From: Leptospira paudalimensis
Lineage (GTDB): Bacteria > Spirochaetota > Leptospiria > Leptospirales > Leptospiraceae
NCBI RefSeq assembly: GCF_026151345.1
Contig: NZ_JAMQPR010000001.1
Span: 62,231 to 126,230 of the forward strand
Direction: 5' to 3'
Length of the DNA: 64,000 nt
Shown here: one piece after another, positions 24,753 through 33,910 of the stretch
Layout of the letters: every line of letters starts with the position of its first letter
Position numbering within the stretch: position 1 is the first letter of the stretch
Translations under genes and position numbers: made by a program
The notes under the pieces: generated by a model
The model's input: the letters and a program-made list of their open reading frames with translations, nothing else
What the model was told of the DNA's origin: nothing
Database searches by the model: none

Positions 24753-27700
24753 TTAATTGAGGCTAGTTGCTTTTTCTAATAATTTAGAAAGTTTGACCAC
24801 GTTTTTATTAGTTGGATCGATTGACTGTGCCCTTGTGACATAGGTAAGAGCTCGGTCTACATTTCCTAATAATCGACTAACATCAGCAAGGTTTATTAGA
24901 TTTTGGAAATTTTCAGGGTCATATTTTAATGCTTCTTGAGCTGCTTTTAGAGCACGTTCATAATTCCCTAATTTTTTCTCCGACATCGCAAGGTAATACC
25001 AATATTCGCCAGAACCTTCGTTCTCTTTTAAAAACTCAGTCAAAACTTTTGCAGCAATATCGTATTCCTTTCCTTTATAACTTACCAGTCCTAAAAATTT
25101 ATTTAGTTTTTGGTTATAAGGATCAGCGAGGAATGCTTTTTTCATGACGGTGATGGCACGTTCAATTTCACCGTTTTGGTAAAGTGCCTTGCCTTCTTCG
25201 AAAGCTCCTGCAGTTGTAAGTGCTTCATCCCAATCATCACCTGGTGTATCGAAAAAATCATCAATTGGTTGGTTTGCGATTTCGTCTTTTGGTGGAGTAT
25301 GATGGATTGGTGATTTTTCACTTTTAAATACAACACTTAACATAGAGATATCGTCTGTGATATCTCCTGCATTTTTCACGAGTCTTTCGACTTCATAAAT
25401 ATCACCATCCGCTTCTTCCACAAAACGTAATACCATGGTTTCATCTTCATTGATGGTTCTTACATCTTCGTCAGGAGTTAAATCAATGTCATCGCGACCA
25501 TCGGAACCAAGGATGAGTTGGTCTCCTGGTAATAATTGGAAAGACTGTACTTCAAATGCATATTCAGAATCGAGTCCAAGTTTTCTAAGTTTTAATTCAC
25601 TTTCAATGAAACTTGCTTTGCCATCTCGGTATAAAATACTGTAAGGGTGTTCCGCATTAAAATACCAAACCTTTCCCGTTTCGTCATCAATGAGCATCAC
25701 GGTAGCAGAAATTACCATCGTTCCACTAAATGATTTGAAGACAGCATTCACTTCTTCGTAAACATCTGTTAGCCATTCTTCCGGTGTACGGTTTAAAATT
25801 CGTTTGTTACCAGCGGAACGTGCCATAATGGAATTCATCACAACACCCATAACAAGTGATCCACCAGCACCTTGCATGGATTTACCCATTGCATCCCCAT
25901 TCATCACCATGGTAAAACGGCGGAAATCATCAGGTTTTCCTAATTTTAAGTTTCCTGTGATACAAATATCACCACCTAAGTCTCCCGTTTTGTTACGGAA
26001 TTCAAAAGTTTTCTTTTGGTGCACAAAAAAATCACAACGAATGTTCTCCGATTTGTTAGCATTGAAGAACAATGGTTTTGCGAGAAGTGACGTTAGGAAG
26101 TAGTCACCATCTTGTTGAACTTTTAATCGATGGATCTCATCCATTTTTTCTTGGAGTTCTTTTGTTCTTTCTTTTACTTTTTCTTCCAAGTTTTCTGCAT
26201 AATCTTGGAGTTCTCTTCTGGCGTCTCGAATGGAAGATACCATTCCGTTAAATGATTCGGCTAAATATCCAATTTCGTCATTAACTTTAATAGGCACTTC
26301 AACTTCTAAATTTCCTTGGTTTACCTTTTCTACCCCAGCAAGTAGAGCATAAAGTGGATTCACAAGGGCAGATCGAAAGAACAATGGAAAAATGACTAAT
26401 AAAACGATCATTACGATTGCAAGGATCACGAGTTCTAATTTAGCCGATTTATGCATGTAATTTCTGTAATCGCGGTAGTTAAAACCTACTTCCAGATTGA
26501 TTTTCTTTTTTGCATCGTAGGTCATATAAGCCACGTAATGCGAAAGTCCATCCAAATCTTTACGGTAGTGACGAGTTAAATCTGGCTTAAAATAACGGAA
26601 AAATTTTAACATTTCCACTTTTAAGTCACGGCCAGAAATTTCTTTTCCATCCCATTTACATTCATTTACGTGTTTGAGGATTGAGTCTCGGAATGTATCA
26701 ACATTTTTGACTTTTTCGATGTATTTGACACCTTCTTCGCAGAAGTTATCTGGATCAATATCTACCAATTTATTGGTATTAATGAATGTACGTTTGTTTA
26801 ACTTTTCAATGAGTTTAGAGACTTCGGTTTTGAGTTCATTGCCTTCTAGATCTGGATTATCACTTAAAAAATGAGTGATGGCATCTTTGTAACCAGCAAA
26901 GTAATAAGGTGTTTTTGATAATAAGGAAGTGAGGGAATTTCGATAATCGGAATCTCCTAAGGAAACAAGTTCATTGTAAAGTGCAGTATTGTATAAATCC
27001 GCTTGGACAAGAGGCAGGTCCAAGGTAACATTGGAAGGTAAGTACGCTTTTTTAAGATTTTGTCCATTGGAATCGTATTCAATCATAAAGACGATGTCCT
27101 TTGATCTTTCTCCACCTTCTGCTACACGTAAGGCTTTTTGAATGGCGGTATTATCAAAGGAAAGTTCCTTTTCTTGGTCCACCAAATACGAGAAAGCCTG
27201 CATGATGAGAAGGATTGTAACAAAGGAAATCCCCACAATTTTGGCCATAAACGTTGTACGTTCTGTACTGTTGTTGATGAATGTAATCGTGATGATAAAG
27301 AATGAGAATGTGAAAGTTAATACAATTGCTGTAAGATAAGTCGATCTTTCCATGGCCCCATCACGACTCATAACATTTGTTATGTTTGGAACTACTGCGG
27401 CGATCAAACCTGCAATCATAATAATTAGGAGGGTACTTCGTTTGTCTTTTTCTACATTTAACAATCTATAACATGGTAATCCGATGAAATTGAAAAAAGA
27501 ATAACCAGCGATGAATAAACTTAAAATTCGGCTGGCACCTTCTGAATTAAAATCCCAATGGTGAGCAGTAAAATGGTATTTCCTTTCCCCTTGGGAAACA
27601 CTTACTAGAAACCATAATACAACAACAACAGCAATTACGTATGAAATGACTTGGATAATGTTTGCGATTTTATAATCTCTATTATCGGGAAAACGAAAGA

Positions 27701-27977
27701 AGTATTGTCCAAAATGGATGATACCAAAAATGATAATTCCACCTGTTATCCAACGATGGTAAGAGGCAATCGGATGGTAATAAAAGGCTCCGAGTAAATA
27801 CCCAAATTGAAAAAGAGCTAAAAACAAACATGCTAAGGCAAGGTGTTTGGTTGCGACAGTTTTGTCTTTGAGCGAGAAAAAGAATGTCGACAAGACCGCA
27901 AGGAGGACAGTGACAATTAAACTACCGAATGTATAATAATTTGTTAGTATGTGGTCAACGGATAATGTGCTTTCCAT
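24753..27977 (-). CDS. membrane SpoIIE-type protein phosphatase with HAMP and TPR domains
   Basis: A 1074-residue signalling protein. Residues 15-240 hold seven or eight membrane helices. A further helix near 243-265 is followed by an extracytoplasmic sensor region up to about 512, then a helix (514-534), HAMP (533-587), a coiled coil (587-622), a SpoIIE/PP2C phosphatase domain (about 650-890) and three TPR units (about 945-1068). Metal-site aspartates are present: GDLGGD (Asp670), NGDAMGK (Asp695), GSDGRDD and TDDIS. It should dephosphorylate a STAS protein in response to an envelope signal. The gene is monocistronic, with a terminator downstream. The partner is unknown; the STAS protein at 2409-2747 is one candidate. 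Confidence 0.87.
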   Translation of the reverse strand: MESTLSVDHILTNYYTFGSLIVTVLLAVLSTFFFSLKDKTVATKHLALACLFLALFQFGYLLGAFYYHPIASYHRWITGGIIIFGIIHFGQYFFRFPDNRDYKIANIIQVISYVIAVVVVLWFLVSVSQGERKYHFTAHHWDFNSEGASRILSLFIAGYSFFNFIGLPCYRLLNVEKDKRSTLLIIMIAGLIAAVVPNITNVMSRDGAMERSTYLTAIVLTFTFSFFIITITFINNSTERTTFMAKIVGISFVTILLIMQAFSYLVDQEKELSFDNTAIQKALRVAEGGERSKDIVFMIEYDSNGQNLKKAYLPSNVTLDLPLVQADLYNTALYNELVSLGDSDYRNSLTSLLSKTPYYFAGYKDAITHFLSDNPDLEGNELKTEVSKLIEKLNKRTFINTNKLVDIDPDNFCEEGVKYIEKVKNVDTFRDSILKHVNECKWDGKEISGRDLKVEMLKFFRYFKPDLTRHYRKDLDGLSHYVAYMTYDAKKKINLEVGFNYRDYRNYMHKSAKLELVILAIVMIVLLVIFPLFFRSALVNPLYALLAGVEKVNQGNLEVEVPIKVNDEIGYLAESFNGMVSSIRDARRELQDYAENLEEKVKERTKELQEKMDEIHRLKVQQDGDYFLTSLLAKPLFFNANKSENIRCDFFVHQKKTFEFRNKTGDLGGDICITGNLKLGKPDDFRRFTMVMNGDAMGKSMQGAGGSLVMGVVMNSIMARSAGNKRILNRTPEEWLTDVYEEVNAVFKSFSGTMVISATVMLIDDETGKVWYFNAEHPYSILYRDGKASFIESELKLRKLGLDSEYAFEVQSFQLLPGDQLILGSDGRDDIDLTPDEDVRTINEDETMVLRFVEEADGDIYEVERLVKNAGDITDDISMLSVVFKSEKSPIHHTPPKDEIANQPIDDFFDTPGDDWDEALTTAGAFEEGKALYQNGEIERAITVMKKAFLADPYNQKLNKFLGLVSYKGKEYDIAAKVLTEFLKENEGSGEYWYYLAMSEKKLGNYERALKAAQEALKYDPENFQNLINLADVSRLLGNVDRALTYVTRAQSIDPTNKNVVKLSKLLEKATSLN

Positions 27978-28052
27978 AGGGTCTTCTAGATGTTAATTTA
28001 ATACGAAATCGTAACAGGAGGATATGTGAAATCAATTCATTTTCCACCGTCC

Positions 28053-28085
28053 CCGAGCAAATCAGAACTGTACTTTTTTGCTCGG
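28053..28085 (-). repeat. 9 bp stem-loop between rlpA and the SpoIIE-TPR gene
   Basis: CCGAGCAAA and TTTGCTCGG pair perfectly around a 15 nt loop, starting 17 bp after the rlpA stop on the minus strand. No U-tract follows, so it is either a weak terminator, a 3'-end stabiliser or part of the SpoIIE gene leader. The rest of the 27978-28101 gap is empty. Confidence 0.45.
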
Positions 28086-28101
28086 AGGTAAGGGGAAATG
28101 T

Positions 28102-28977
28102 CTAACGGGTAACGATGAAACAATCAATTCCGTCGTATTTTAATTTTGATTTGAGGGATTCTGCCTTCGCACGGTCCGAAAAATCACCAACTTGAACGAC
28201 ATATTTGCCATCTCTCGGTGTGACAAAGACTGTTTGGTTGTATTCAGATTTAATTGTCTCTTGGTACTTAATCGCTCGTTCTTTTTCTTGGAAAACACCA
28301 ACTTGTACTGTGAATCCTTTGCCAGTTACCAATGGTTTTGTAGCACCAGGTTTGACAGGAGTGAGTTTTTCTGGTTTTGTTGGCGCATCATCTAAAAGGT
28401 CAGAATCATCCAAGTCATCTGCCAATTCATCCTCACCTTTTTTTAATACCTTAATTCCAACCTTAGTCACACCTTTGTCTTTAAATTCTAAGATTTCTGC
28501 AGTTTTCTCAGAGACATCAACGATCCTTTCATCCACAAATGGACCTCTATCGTTAATTCGAACTACAGCTTCTTTTTGGTTCTCTAAGTTTTGGATTTTA
28601 ACGACAGTTCCAATGGGTAATGTTCTATGTGCCCCAGTCATCTTCATTCTGTCAAAGGGTTCACCACTGGCAGTCGGTCTACCTTGGAATTTTTGTCCAT
28701 ACCAAGAAGAAAGACCAACCTCATCAAACTGAGTTGTCGGTTTTTTTGTAGGCAATTCAGCTTGTGGTGATGTGGTGCTAGGTTTGGACTTTGCATCTAA
28801 ATCATCCATGATTGACCTTGCAACAGGGTCATTCGAACTAGCTGGTTTGGATTTTTGTGAACGTTCAAAAAATATATCTTCTGGATCACCGGAAGCACTA
28901 TAATCCCGTCTCGTAGCATCTGCAGAACTGCAGGATACGAACCACAATAGAATGGTAATGAGTATGAGCCTTTGCAT
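28102..28977 (-). CDS. rlpA: RlpA-family lipoprotein with DPBB and SPOR domains
   Basis: A 291-residue lipoprotein. The signal peptide ends in FVSC (Cys16). A low-complexity linker leads to a double-psi beta-barrel (about 86-175) beginning GLSSWYG. The residues needed for lytic transglycosylase activity in Pseudomonas RlpA seem present: Glu106 in ASGEPFD, His117 in GAHRTL, Asp143 in INDRGPF. The C-terminal SPOR domain (about 222-291) binds glycan strands without stem peptides at division sites. The role is cleavage of septal peptidoglycan during cell separation. Divergent from a TPR gene with 108 bp between. Confidence 0.9.
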   Translation of the reverse strand: MQRLILITILLWFVSCSSADATRRDYSASGDPEDIFFERSQKSKPASSNDPVARSIMDDLDAKSKPSTTSPQAELPTKKPTTQFDEVGLSSWYGQKFQGRPTASGEPFDRMKMTGAHRTLPIGTVVKIQNLENQKEAVVRINDRGPFVDERIVDVSEKTAEILEFKDKGVTKVGIKVLKKGEDELADDLDDSDLLDDAPTKPEKLTPVKPGATKPLVTGKGFTVQVGVFQEKERAIKYQETIKSEYNQTVFVTPRDGKYVVQVGDFSDRAKAESLKSKLKYDGIDCFIVTR

Positions 28978-29085
28978 ATTTTTCCCCTTTCTCTGGACTC
29001 TTGTGTGTACCTTTCGGTTTGTTTTTCCAATCTCCTGATAAAATTTCTATGGGGAGAATCGATTCTGAATCGATAATCGCTTTGT

Positions 29086-29991
29086 ATGGCACAGGAAATC
29101 CAGACTCTATTCAATGAAGCGGTGCGTTTGGAGCGGAATGGTGAATGGGACCGTGCCGAAACACAATACAAAACTTTATTAGAAAAAGATCCAAATTACC
29201 ATCTGGCCTTACAGAACTTAGGTGTTATTTACGCGAAACAAGGTAAACACGCAGATGCGATTCCTCTTTTTTCAAAAGCATACAAATTACATGCAAACGT
29301 TAAAAACAGTTACAATCTGGCTGTTTCTCTTTATAAACACAACGAAACAGAAAAAGCGATTAGTTTCTTAAAACAAACCTTATCCTTTGAAAAGAAGTTT
29401 ATTTCAGCTCATTTATTACTCGCTCAAGCATACCAGAAATTGGGAAACGATGAGAAAACTGAAGTGTATTTGAACAATGTCATCAAAATTGAACCTAACC
29501 ATAAATCAGCTTTAGGAGGGCTTGCGATGTTTTATTACGAAAGGAATCGTTTTCCAGAAAGTTTAAAAATGATTGAGCGTTATTTGATTTTATATCCGGG
29601 GAATGCTCAGCTAAAAATCATCCAATCCGAAATTTTGGCCAAACAAGGGAATTATAAAGCATCTGCAAATTTACTGACTACAATGGTAAAAGAAGATGTT
29701 GGGTTCACACATTTTAATGAAAGTTTACAGTCTGCTTGGCAAGAAGAAGACCAAATTGCAAAAGAAAGTTTGGAAAGAATCCAATCAAAAGCCAAAAAGA
29801 AATTAAAAGAATTTAAAACGAAATTAGAACTCTCCAAAGAAAATCCGGAAGAGTTTTCACCGCCAGATCCGCAAGAGGCCTTGGATTTAAGTTTGTTGTA
29901 TCTTTTCAATGGAAACCCAGAAAAAGCGATGCAGTATTTAGTATTTGCGCAAAAGATGAAGGAAAACGCAAATTCAGACGGTACTTCCTAA
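29086..29991 (+). CDS. tetratricopeptide-repeat protein
   Basis: A 301-residue protein of which residues 1-205 form six or so TPR units (A..LERNGEWDRAETQYKTLL pattern and successors), followed by a charged helical region (220-265) and one more TPR-like pair near the end. There is no signal peptide, so it is probably cytoplasmic or membrane-associated. TPR arrays bind partner proteins; no partner is evident. A second TPR protein, a lipoprotein, starts 1 nt after the stop, so the two are likely co-expressed and may act in one complex across the membrane. Confidence 0.8.
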   Translation: MAQEIQTLFNEAVRLERNGEWDRAETQYKTLLEKDPNYHLALQNLGVIYAKQGKHADAIPLFSKAYKLHANVKNSYNLAVSLYKHNETEKAISFLKQTLSFEKKFISAHLLLAQAYQKLGNDEKTEVYLNNVIKIEPNHKSALGGLAMFYYERNRFPESLKMIERYLILYPGNAQLKIIQSEILAKQGNYKASANLLTTMVKEDVGFTHFNESLQSAWQEEDQIAKESLERIQSKAKKKLKEFKTKLELSKENPEEFSPPDPQEALDLSLLYLFNGNPEKAMQYLVFAQKMKENANSDGTS

Positions 29992-29992
29992 A

Positions 29993-30916
29993 TTGAAACC
30001 TTCCATTTATTTTTCTTTTGCCATTCTATTGATTTTTGGATTGGAAAATTGTCGTTATCCGATTGCCAAACAAGATGTCCTAGAATCCGATACCTTATTT
30101 TTAGAATCTTCGGATCCGAAAGCAAAAGAATGTAATGAAGAGGGAATCCGTTTCACAAAGACCATTCAATTAGATTCTGCCGCTGCTACTTGGGACAATT
30201 GTATACTATCAAATCCTAATGATGTATCTTTACACCTCAATCGATTACGGTTTTATTTTTTATTAGATGAATATGAAGTTCTAAAACAGAAGGTATCCAA
30301 AGAATCACCTTCTCGTAGTTCGGTTACTTACCAATCAATTTTAAAAGAGTTAGATCTTCGATTACGATTGGAAGAAAAAGTAATCCTTTTGGATGCACTA
30401 TCGCGTGTCAAAGGTTGGGAGTTATTTGCTTATGAAGAACTTGCTAATTATTATCTACAAGTTGGAAATTTCCAATTTGCAGAAGGTTATTTTAACCAAA
30501 TTTTAGAAGTTGTACCTTTTCATGAAAATGCTTTGTATGGAATGGCAGACATTCAAGTCCACAAAGGGAATTGGTATAGTTTACTAGATTATGCAAAATC
30601 ATTAGAAGTCTCTGCTAAAAAAAACAAAGATTACCATTTTTACTTTTTAAAAGGGAATTATGAATTAGGGCGGTATGAGATTGCACTAAAGTGGGCTGAA
30701 TCAGCTTCTACTAATGAAAAATCTGATATCAATTTTTTGGAACTTTGGAGAGATACACTTCTAGTTTTAAAAGACAATCCAAAATGGGATTCCTTGTTAC
30801 CTTATTATCGTAAAGCCAAGGAAAAAGGATATTCAGTCCCAGAATCAGTTTTTTTCCCAACCTTATCGAAAGAAGGGAAAGATGTTCGAAAAGCAATTCG
30901 TTCTGGAAGAAGTTAA
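29993..30916 (+). CDS. TPR-containing lipoprotein
   Basis: A 307-residue protein starting at TTG 29993, with a signal peptide ending LENC (Cys20) typical of spirochete lipoproteins. The mature part has TPR-like helix pairs (for example EELANYYLQVGNFQFAEGYFNQIL, near 150) and basic segments at the C-terminus. It sits 1 nt after the upstream TPR gene. Location is most likely the periplasmic face of the inner membrane or the outer membrane. Function unknown; protein-protein scaffolding is the usual role of the repeats. Confidence 0.72.
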   Translation: MKPSIYFSFAILLIFGLENCRYPIAKQDVLESDTLFLESSDPKAKECNEEGIRFTKTIQLDSAAATWDNCILSNPNDVSLHLNRLRFYFLLDEYEVLKQKVSKESPSRSSVTYQSILKELDLRLRLEEKVILLDALSRVKGWELFAYEELANYYLQVGNFQFAEGYFNQILEVVPFHENALYGMADIQVHKGNWYSLLDYAKSLEVSAKKNKDYHFYFLKGNYELGRYEIALKWAESASTNEKSDINFLELWRDTLLVLKDNPKWDSLLPYYRKAKEKGYSVPESVFFPTLSKEGKDVRKAIRSGRS

Positions 30917-30987
30917 ACTAAAAACAATTTTCTATTCATAATCATTGATTTGAAAGAAAAGAATCAATTCATGATTTAGGATTGGAT

Positions 30988-31803
30988 TTATTCATTTTCT
31001 TGGCATAAATTCCAAATTTTTTCTGCTTGCCTCAACTTAAGTACGTTATGCGTTCGAATGAATGGAATTTTATTTTTTAACAAATGGAGTTCACATGCGA
31101 GGGTTGCAAATTCTCTGTCTTCAACAGGTAAATTTCCCAATACATTTCCTAAAAAAGACTTTCTTGAAACACTTACCATTAGCTGAGGGAATTCTAATTT
31201 TAGGATTTCTAAGTCTTGCAAAACTCGAAAGGAAACCATTGGGTCATCACTCAGGAAAAATCCCATCCCAGGATCAAAAAAAATTGCAGATTCCTCGATT
31301 CCTAGTGAACTTAATTCATTCCTTCTATCCCTGAAGAAATTTTGTATTTTTTTGATTACTTTTTCAGGGGATAATGTAGATTTAATTTTCGCAATATTTT
31401 TGTTATGCGAATGCATGATGATAAATTTTAAATCTGGGTATTTTTGGCTGTATGATTTTAAAAATTCGTGATCACCTTCGTAAGTAAATCCGGTGATATC
31501 ATTGAGGCAACGAACACCTGCTTCAATGGCTTTTTTTTGGACTTCCGGACGAAAACTATCCAAACTGATTCGAACACCTTTGGGAACAAAGTAACGTATC
31601 ACTGGTTCCACACGGTTCCATTCTTCCTCTTCTGTGACCAAACTTGCAGCTACATTTGAGGACTGACCTGAAACATCCAACCAATCGGCACCTTCTTGTA
31701 AGAGTTGTGTGCCTTTTTTGATTGCCTCATCTGGATTTAAATACTTCCCTCCATCACTAAATGAGTCAGTTGTTATGTTTAGGATTCCGAAGATTTCAGC
31801 CAT
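30988..31803 (-). CDS. folP: dihydropteroate synthase (variant pABA loop)
   Basis: A 271-residue TIM barrel of the DHPS family, which joins p-aminobenzoate to dihydropterin pyrophosphate for folate synthesis and is the sulfonamide target. ILNITTDSFSDGG, DSFRPEV, FDPGMGFF and SRKSFLG are recognisable. The second loop, DVGGESTRPGA in most enzymes, reads DVSGQSSNVAA (43-53): the Thr becomes Ser and the Arg that contacts the substrate becomes Asn50. This may change sulfonamide binding or mean a different pterin reaction. It is a single gene on the minus strand between plus-strand operons. The annotation as DHPS is probable. Confidence 0.8.
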   Translation of the reverse strand: MAEIFGILNITTDSFSDGGKYLNPDEAIKKGTQLLQEGADWLDVSGQSSNVAASLVTEEEEWNRVEPVIRYFVPKGVRISLDSFRPEVQKKAIEAGVRCLNDITGFTYEGDHEFLKSYSQKYPDLKFIIMHSHNKNIAKIKSTLSPEKVIKKIQNFFRDRRNELSSLGIEESAIFFDPGMGFFLSDDPMVSFRVLQDLEILKLEFPQLMVSVSRKSFLGNVLGNLPVEDREFATLACELHLLKNKIPFIRTHNVLKLRQAEKIWNLCQENE

Positions 31804-31896
31804 GATTGTGAAGATTCCTTAAGAACCTCTCACTTAAAGCCATATTTTTCCCTTGGCAGAAAATTCCGATCAGCCGATACATAGGAGAGACGGCAG

Positions 31897-33909
31897 ATGA
31901 AAAAATTCCTTGTTTCCTTACTGATTTCGGTGTATCCAATCCTCGGCCAACCACTTCCGAAAGTGAAGGACGTAAGGTTTTACCCACCTCTCAATACCCA
32001 AAATGTGGAATACAATCCAATTGTATCACCAACTGGCAGGTATTTGGTCTTCCAATCCAACAGACCTGGTGGAGAAGGAGGAATGGACCTTTGGATTTCT
32101 GAAAACTTAAGTTTTCCTGACCGAATGAAATTGCCTGTCTGGTCAGCTCCTAAAAATTTCAGAGAACTGAATACTACCAATTTTGAAGGAATGTTTTCGA
32201 TTCTTTTTGATGAAGAGGAAAAACCTTACGAACTATATTTCACTTCAGTTCGTGACAAAACACAAAAAGATGTCAAAAAAAACCGAGAAGGTTATGACGG
32301 ATTAAATATTTATTATACAAAGATCAATCAAAGAACAGGTCTATGGTCCGTACCCACTCATGTGAATGAGATTAATTCAAATTTTGAAGATAAAATGCCA
32401 GCCGTTTCGCCTGATGGTTGTTCGGTTGTGTTTTCCTCTAATCGGCCAGGCGGACTTGGTGGATTTGATTTATGGATTTCAAAACGAGAACCAATTACAA
32501 AAGACACAGAAAAAAATCCTGATAAACCAAAAATCAAATGTAGGGATGGTATTTGGCAAAAACCTATTTCACTTGGTCCTGTGATCAACACAAGCGAAGA
32601 CGAAATCAGTCCCAACTTTCATTGGGATGGGCTTAGATTGTATTTTAGTTCCAACCGTGGGGATAAAAATAGAAAGTTCAGTTTTTACTATAGCGAATTT
32701 AACGAAGCCAATGGGCAATTTGAAACTCCTAAATTATTAGGTAATCCATTTAATACCAACCAACCACTGTCAGGCGAATCGACAGGCTTTCCTTTTGATA
32801 CACCTTCCGATTATTCTACCTATAGCCTTTGGGAAGAAAGTGACAATGAAGGAATATCGGTGACGTATGACGATCTTTGGTTTTACTTTGCCTCCAATCG
32901 GCCTGGTGGAGAAGGTCAATTTGATATTTATCGTACAATGGTTCCAGAGGATTTGAGAAGGACCTATGACTTCGTATTCCGAGGTCTAGTCTTAGATGGA
33001 TCGGAAGCCATTATGATTGGTTTAGATTCAACTTTAAAAATTTATGATGATACAAAACCAATCCAAGTCATCACATCAAAACGAATCGGTGGGGATCTTT
33101 CTTTAGAAGATGCAGAAAACTTTCGTACGACAATTAAAACAGGAAAACTTTACCGAGTGGAAGTTTCTTCACCTGGATTCCATCCGACAGAGATATTGCT
33201 CGATCTCCGCGGTAATGTGGGAAAAGACAAAGAACAATATTCTCAAATCATTTTGCAACCAATTCGGCCTGTTAAAGACAATCGACCTGACAAAACCATA
33301 CAAGGGATCCGATTTGTAGTAAAAGATAAAAAAACAGATTTAGTCATACCAAATGCAATTTGTTTTTACTTTGATGATTTGACTCGTAAAGGAAAATCTT
33401 TATCGGCTACAGATGGTCACTTCGATTTAGATCATACACCTACGATGGACTTTGAGATTTTAGCGCGAGCAAAAGGGTTTAAAGAAGAAACCTTTTTGTT
33501 TTCGAAAGATAAAATCCAAGAGATGTCAGGTAAAGAGACAGTTCTGTACCTTCGAAATTTGAAAGACTTTGATGATTTATACAACACAATTATTTATTTC
33601 CCGTTCAACGAACGAACATTGAGCGATGAGGATAAGAAAAAATTGGATCTTTTAGCGGACTTCCTCATCCAACATAAAAATGAAAAAGTTGAAATCGGTG
33701 GGCATACCGACAATATAGGGAATAAGGAATACAACATCAATCTAAGTGAGGATAGAGCTCTCTCTGTTTACCAGTATTTGCGTTTGAAAGGTGTACCAAA
33801 AGAACGAATGAAAGTGCAAGCTTATCATTATTCACAACCAATTTCGGACAATGAAACAGAAGAAGGAAGATCTCGCAATAGACGTGTGAATTTTAAGAAG
33901 ATAGACTAA
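31897..33909 (+). CDS. OmpA-family protein with PD40 beta-propeller repeats
   Basis: A 670-residue exported protein. The signal peptide (1-17) ends ILGQP. Residues about 35-360 hold WD40-like PD40 repeats with the signature SNRPGG (54-59, about 181 and about 333) plus a variant SSNRGDK. A carboxypeptidase-like beta domain spans about 360-545, and the last 110 residues are an OmpA peptidoglycan-binding domain with GGHTDNIG and NLSEDRA. The layout resembles Pal/TolB-like or PorE-type proteins that tether the outer membrane to peptidoglycan. ATG has AGGAG 9 nt upstream. The PilZ-like gene starts 1 nt after its stop. Confidence 0.86.
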   Translation: MKKFLVSLLISVYPILGQPLPKVKDVRFYPPLNTQNVEYNPIVSPTGRYLVFQSNRPGGEGGMDLWISENLSFPDRMKLPVWSAPKNFRELNTTNFEGMFSILFDEEEKPYELYFTSVRDKTQKDVKKNREGYDGLNIYYTKINQRTGLWSVPTHVNEINSNFEDKMPAVSPDGCSVVFSSNRPGGLGGFDLWISKREPITKDTEKNPDKPKIKCRDGIWQKPISLGPVINTSEDEISPNFHWDGLRLYFSSNRGDKNRKFSFYYSEFNEANGQFETPKLLGNPFNTNQPLSGESTGFPFDTPSDYSTYSLWEESDNEGISVTYDDLWFYFASNRPGGEGQFDIYRTMVPEDLRRTYDFVFRGLVLDGSEAIMIGLDSTLKIYDDTKPIQVITSKRIGGDLSLEDAENFRTTIKTGKLYRVEVSSPGFHPTEILLDLRGNVGKDKEQYSQIILQPIRPVKDNRPDKTIQGIRFVVKDKKTDLVIPNAICFYFDDLTRKGKSLSATDGHFDLDHTPTMDFEILARAKGFKEETFLFSKDKIQEMSGKETVLYLRNLKDFDDLYNTIIYFPFNERTLSDEDKKKLDLLADFLIQHKNEKVEIGGHTDNIGNKEYNINLSEDRALSVYQYLRLKGVPKERMKVQAYHYSQPISDNETEEGRSRNRRVNFKKID

Positions 33910-33910
33910 C

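Noticed and set aside
28205..28732. Open frame of 175 codons on the plus strand
   Set aside because: It lies antisense to rlpA, has no ribosome-binding site, and its sequence is low-complexity Ser/Phe-rich as expected for a shadow frame.
30917..30987. Inverted repeat AATCATTGATT / AATCAattcATGATT as terminator
   Set aside because: The pairing needs a 4 nt bulge and there is no U-tract; too weak.
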